Below are positions 59,393 to 64,000 of a stretch of DNA of 64,000 nucleotides, piece by piece. Under the pieces are notes generated by a model, which did no database searches, was not told the DNA's origin, and saw nothing but the letters and a program-made list of their open reading frames with translations. The stretch's first letter is position 1, and each line of letters begins with the position of its first letter. The DNA comes from Plantago major (Eukaryota > Streptophyta > Magnoliopsida > Lamiales > Plantaginaceae), in NCBI GenBank assembly GCA_026545765.1, contig CM048842.1:248001-312000 (forward strand), in the 5' to 3' direction. The position numbers and the translations under genes were made by a program.

Positions 59393-62300
59393 TCATCGTA
59401 TCCATGAAGCTGACTCAATCTCGTCTCTTGCTTTCTTGTAGAGTTCAAGTCGTTTGCTGGCTTGCAGTCTCTTCTCCATCAATGCTGGATCTTCATCTAA
59501 CAACTCAGCCAGCTGCTTGCCCTGCAATGTCGTCCAAGCGTAACATTAATGAATATAGGTAATTCCCATTTCCCATGAGCGATCTTGTTGGCATGAATGG
59601 CCAGGGTATAACTAAAAGTGAAAAGAACACATACCTCTCTTCTTCCAATCTGGGTGTAGAAGTAATTCAGCAAGTTCTGTTTGGCCTCCTTGACTTGACA
59701 GTAAACAACTGCCTTGGGGATTGAGTTTCTCAGTGTTTCGGAAATCATGTGTACGTAAGATGAGACATTTGACCCTATCCTCCGGAAGTGTCCATCTGCA
59801 TATCGATCAATATCATTGGCAGCAGCTGAGTGAGCCCGTGGATCTTCTCGTTGATTTCCCCTGCTTTCCCGTGGATTGCCACCCACTGCATTTCCCAACT
59901 TCTCTACTTCTTGGGGTAGTTTCCGGAAGAAATCAACAGTCAGATATGAAGATTCCATATCAACCAATCTCACAACTGTTTTCTTGCCTTCATCACGGAA
60001 CTTTTCCAAAGATTCATTTGCTGCACCAACTATTGTTGATTGCAGAGTTGGAAACCGCTTCAATTCCTGTTTCATCAAAGAAACACAGTGAATAAAAAGA
60101 AACTAAGGGTGGACTAATATTATAAACAGTACTATTAGAGTAACTTACTTGACACTCTGCCATAGACTTTCTCACAAGTTCCTTTAGCACAAAGTGAACC
60201 TGCACAACACATTTGAATATCAGTCAAGGATGCAACAAATTAGACTAAACACTTCACATAACGTTGGCCACGGAACTACTTACAGCATCTACAGACGCTT
60301 CAGCAGGCCCTCTGAAGTAATTCAATGAGCCCTCAATAAGTCGCCGATAACCTTGCTCAGGAGCAATCAAGTGCGGCTGATAACCATCAGCCTCTGAAAC
60401 AATTTTTCTAACATTCTGGACTGAAAGATGTCGATCGAAAGGAAGTTTCCTCAAAGCAGCTGGCAACTGATTGTCAAAAACTCCATAAATGCGATCACCT
60501 CCTGGCCGACTGGAAATGTTAACAGGCAGTTGATTAGACTCTACAACTACATACAGTATGCTTACTTTGAAAACTAGGACACGAAGTTGCCATGAATGCA
60601 CCATTCCATTGTGTACAAAGATAGAAACAACTCCAAACATGTGAGAATCATTTGCAAACATCGAAGACGCAGCTGTAGGAAATGAAAGACAGAAAGCGAA
60701 ACAAGAAACATACCCTCCTTCCAGATGCTCCTTGAATATTTTGTCAAAAGCACGGCAAAGTTCTAAGATGGTGTATAATTGGGCCTGGGTAAAAAGAGTC
60801 AGCACCAACCAAAAGAAAGTATAAAATGAAATCAGGTGAAGGATGCAAAAAACCCACCCCAGCATCTACAGCAATAGGCCTCCCCAGGTGGTCCATCTCT
60901 GCTTCAAGTTCCTCAATACTTTTGTTAATCAAAGAAGTGATACTGGGTATTCTTGCTCTAATAACATTTTCCAAGTGCTGTGCAACAATGTGAAACATGT
61001 TACGAGATGTCCTCCAAAAATCCAGCCAGGGTGAATTATAAATGAGAAACAGAAAGTGTACCTTTGAAAGAAGCTTTGCAAGATATTCAGAACCCATTTT
61101 ACTTGCCAAGTGACCATAATCAGGACTTGTAGCAAAATACTCACGCTCCCTGCGCCTAGCAGCAATCATATCAACACTTTTGTTGATATCTGCCTGAGAT
61201 CGATTCACAACACCCACCCAAGGATGTTGCAAACGATAAGCTCTTCCTTCTAGAACCTATTGAGAGTAAAACATAGAGGGTTAAGTTATAAACTGCAGTA
61301 TGTTTTGAAAGAAAGCATCTCTCTAAACTTTAGCAATTTGAGTAAAGAAATATATTCTAGTTCTTAGGAATAGAAGGATGATGCAAATTCTTGAACATTT
61401 AAACACAGATACTTCTCCCTCCACCCCCACCCCCAAGTTTCATGTAATTTATTTTGGGACGTCTCCATTTAATCTTCATCTTCCATTTTTAGTAACTTTT
61501 AATATCAACAGATATTTACACCTTTGCCACTCATCATACATTCTGTATTCATTCTTTCATTTAAACATCCCCATGTCCAACATTTTAGTTTTCAATCATT
61601 CTTAAAACATTGTTTATAAAAAATAAATAAACTTACAACTTCTATTATTAATTTATCTCAAACTCCTAAAAGTAGAGCCCCAATAAAACTTAGGACAGGA
61701 AAGATGAGTTTTGTTCTTGTCAAGTTACTTGAGATATGAATTTGTGAGTAACTTTGAAGAGAGAAAGGGGGGATTTACATCTTGTGCATTAGTTCCTTTG
61801 TCCATTAGATCAAGTTTCGTCAACACACCAAATGTGCGTTCACCTGCGAATATAGAGATGGAAAAAGCAGGTTAGAATGACACAGAGTTTTCAATCTTCA
61901 TGCTTTTAGTCTATGGTAAATTCAAACTCACCTGATGGATCAACTTCCTTGGCAAGCTTAATAGCATCCGATGTGGCAATATCTTGGTTTGCAGGAGATA
62001 TTGCCAGTATGATGGAGTTGGGCTGCATGTGGACACAACAATTGTCAAGCTCAAAAAGTAATTTATTTATTGAGTAAAAATAGAACTTTTGACCATAAGA
62101 TCAAAATACAATGTGGTGAACAAAAACTAAACAAACATATCATACAGAGACTCACAGAACCTCTTTACTTACCTTCTCAACATAGGTGCGAACCATAGTT
62201 TCAATATCCTGGACTATAGTTTCTGGTTGTCCCTCTGCAGAAATCAGATATCTTCAAATTCAGTAAAGATAATAATAAAAACCTCTTCAATATTTGACAG

Positions 62301-63549
62301 ATAAACAAACAAAAACTTACCAACAGCAACTTTAGTCAGCCCGGGAAGATCGATCAGGGTTAAGTTCACAACTGCAGAAAACATCCCAAAAGCATCAGCA
62401 GCAGAAATTTAGAATTGAACTCTTTAATCAGACCAAAATAATATGTTCATAAAGGAAAACATACCATTGGGTGAATAGATACTCAAGTGGATAGGGACAG
62501 GAGAAATTTGTTTAGACTTCCCGGTGATTCTATCAGTTTCATCCGCAATTTCCTTGCGAACCAATTCTGTATTATATAGCAAGGCACAGTAAGCATTTAG
62601 TTGCTGAATCAGTAGGACATTTTCAATTTAAGTTGAAATGCACTTAACATTTCTATAAATGCAAATTATTCTTATCAGGGCTCATCACGACACTAAAACA
62701 TCAACCCTCATGTTTATCGCAGGCACAAGACATAACAAAACTACCATTGAGTTCAGCTCACGCCTAACAATATAAACAATTCTGCCCAACTCAAGAAGTA
62801 AAACATTTAGATGCTCCAGCAGTAGGACATTTCATTTTTTAAATTGAAAACAATAGTAGTCATTTATCAAATTGCACCTACCTCACAATGAGAATACAAA
62901 CCATTCTTATATGAACTCATCAAGACTTTCAAGACTACCATCACACAAAAAGCTACAACTAAATTACCGCTCACAGCTAACAATATGCAAAACCCAGTCA
63001 GCAATAGTACCGAAATCAGTGAAGCGTCTCCGTGGCATATGCCCAAATTCAGCATACTCCTGCTTTTCATCGATTTTCTGCAATTGCAACACTAACGGCC
63101 TCCTTGTAACAATACCTAAACGAAAAAAAAGGAAAAGTTAGCTCGCATAATCAGCTCCACTCACAAACAACCAAATGCCAAAATCACTAAAACAATACCT
63201 AAAAAAAAAAAAAAAAGAGCATGTATATGAGTGAAAAGAGGACTAACCAGAGCCACGAGGAAGAAAATCACGTCCGACTATACTCTCCAACACCGATGAC
63301 TTTCCAGAACTCTGTGAATCAGCTCAGTTAGAAGCAAATAGAAGAATAAACAAGTAGATCTAGGAAGTTTTGAAGGAAACGAAGATTGAATTGAGAGAAG
63401 CTGCAAACCTGACCACCGACAACGGCAACAGAGGGGAGAGCATCCCAGAGAGAGGAGAAAGCTTGATCGCCGCCGCCGTAATCGCCAAGGGCGGTGCAAG
63501 CTCGCTGTATCCTGTTGACAAGTCCAATCAGACTGTCCATAGTCGCCAT
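59393..63549 (-). CDS. DRP1E: Dynamin-related protein 1 (phragmoplastin), DRP1E-like
   Basis: Fifteen exons on the minus strand: 63549-63409, 63311-63248, 63115-63011, 62566-62465, 62371-62321, 62234-62173, 62022-61932, 61843-61779, 61256-61062, 60977-60858, 60784-60714, 60509-60284, 60199-60149, 60066-59635, 59521-59393. They give 634 residues. The GTPase domain has G1 GGQSSGKSS (45-53), G3 DLPG (145-148) and G4 TKLD (214-217), followed by the middle/stalk region ([40 protein letters not shown]) and the GED ([19 protein letters not shown]). No PH or proline-rich domain is present, as in the plant DRP1 class. These proteins tubulate and pinch membranes at the cell plate and in clathrin endocytosis. 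Wording near both ends is closest to DRP1E. All phases match and no defect is seen. Confidence 0.95.
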
Positions 63550-64000
63550 AGCTGCTCAATTACAGAATGGATCTAGTAGTCTTCGTCTACACAAATGAAT
63601 TTGGTTTTTGAATTCTGAGGCTTAAGAGTTAAGACAGAAGAAGAAGAAGAAGGAACAAGTAATTTGGAGACTTGATGAAGAAATTGAAATGAAATGACAA
63701 GGCGTAATTGTAGACAGACAAGATATCTAGAGAGAGGAAAAGTGTTTGGATTTGACTGTGTTTGGTTTTTGTAATTTCAAAATCAAATTTCAAGGCTTGT
63801 CCGTGACCAACGTTTCTTTCGCCCGATTTCAAATTAGGACTCTGTACAATTGTATAAAAGTATAATAAAATCATTCATATTATTAATTGAAATATCTATT
63901 TTATTGGTAATGAAATTGATTATTTTGTACATTTACTAACACACTACGTGTGTTAATCATTTTTATATAATAAATGAATTTGTGATTGAAAAAAACTTTT
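63550..64000. promoter_or_regulatory. 5' flank and leader of the DRP1 gene
   Basis: Upstream of the start codon (reading right from 63550) the minus-strand leader is CT-rich (the complement of agaagaagaagaagg at 63638-63652), common in plant 5'UTRs. Beyond 63830 the DNA is AT-rich. No clear TATA box and no further gene are seen before the window ends. Confidence 0.5.

Noticed and set aside
60254..61232. Long minus-strand ORFs with hydrophobic stretches
   Set aside because: They are DRP1 exons extended through introns; the hydrophobic residues are intron translation, not membrane spans.
1..64000. CRISPR array, bacterial insertion sequence, rRNA or tRNA gene
   Set aside because: No regularly spaced repeats, no rRNA words and no cloverleaf-like sequence were seen. 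The only tRNA-related sequence is the retroelement primer-binding site at 3080.

Overview
The window is nuclear DNA of a flowering plant, almost certainly a eudicot. Its genes are intron-rich with GT..AG junctions and encode plant-specific families: CER1, 3-ketoacyl-CoA synthase, GH17-X8 glucanase, SINA-like E3 ligase and DRP1-type dynamin. The spaces between genes are AT-rich and full of plant retrotransposons and MITEs. I cannot name the species. Exon structures were assembled by hand from reading frame, splice sites and family similarity, and the codon phase closes across every junction of each gene described as complete.

Layout. 1-2114: LTR-like repeat DNA. 2125-10797: a 5'-truncated LINE on the minus strand with target-site duplications (TSDs). 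It carries two later nested insertions: an internally deleted Copia-type element (2933-4767) and a solo LTR (8808-10063). 11714-13417: SINA-like RING E3 ligase (+). 15538-19151: CER1 aldehyde decarbonylase (+). 20643-22127: 3-ketoacyl-CoA synthase (+). 22422-24680: GPI-anchored GH17/X8 beta-1,3-glucanase (-), with a probable 5'UTR intron reaching about 26.1 kb. 26.2-31.4 kb: intergenic DNA with hAT-like, Helitron-like and Harbinger-like remnants. 31511-33241: ribosomal protein S11/uS17 (+). 34453-35688: HNH-endonuclease gene fragment (+), cut off by LINE debris at 35.88-37.2 kb. 37567-39330: PIG-P (+). 40912-47293: NOG1-like GTPase (-). 47.3-56.1 kb: gene-poor repeats (Helitron end, LTR-like block, a complete hAT MITE, two Stowaway-like MITEs, a G-rich minisatellite). 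56168-58589: HAD phosphatase of the SGPP type (+). 59393-63549: dynamin-related protein DRP1E-type (-).

How the genes relate. CER1 and the KCS are neighbours on the same strand. Both act in very-long-chain lipid and cuticular wax synthesis: KCS enzymes elongate the acyl-CoA, and CER1 makes alkanes from the derived aldehydes. The other genes are housekeeping or cell-biology genes with no evident functional link. No CRISPR, operon-like or clearly new system was seen. The most unusual structure is the nested Copia-type element, whose right end continues past its 3' LTR into an inverted copy of its own LTR start, with the TSD lying outside that extension.
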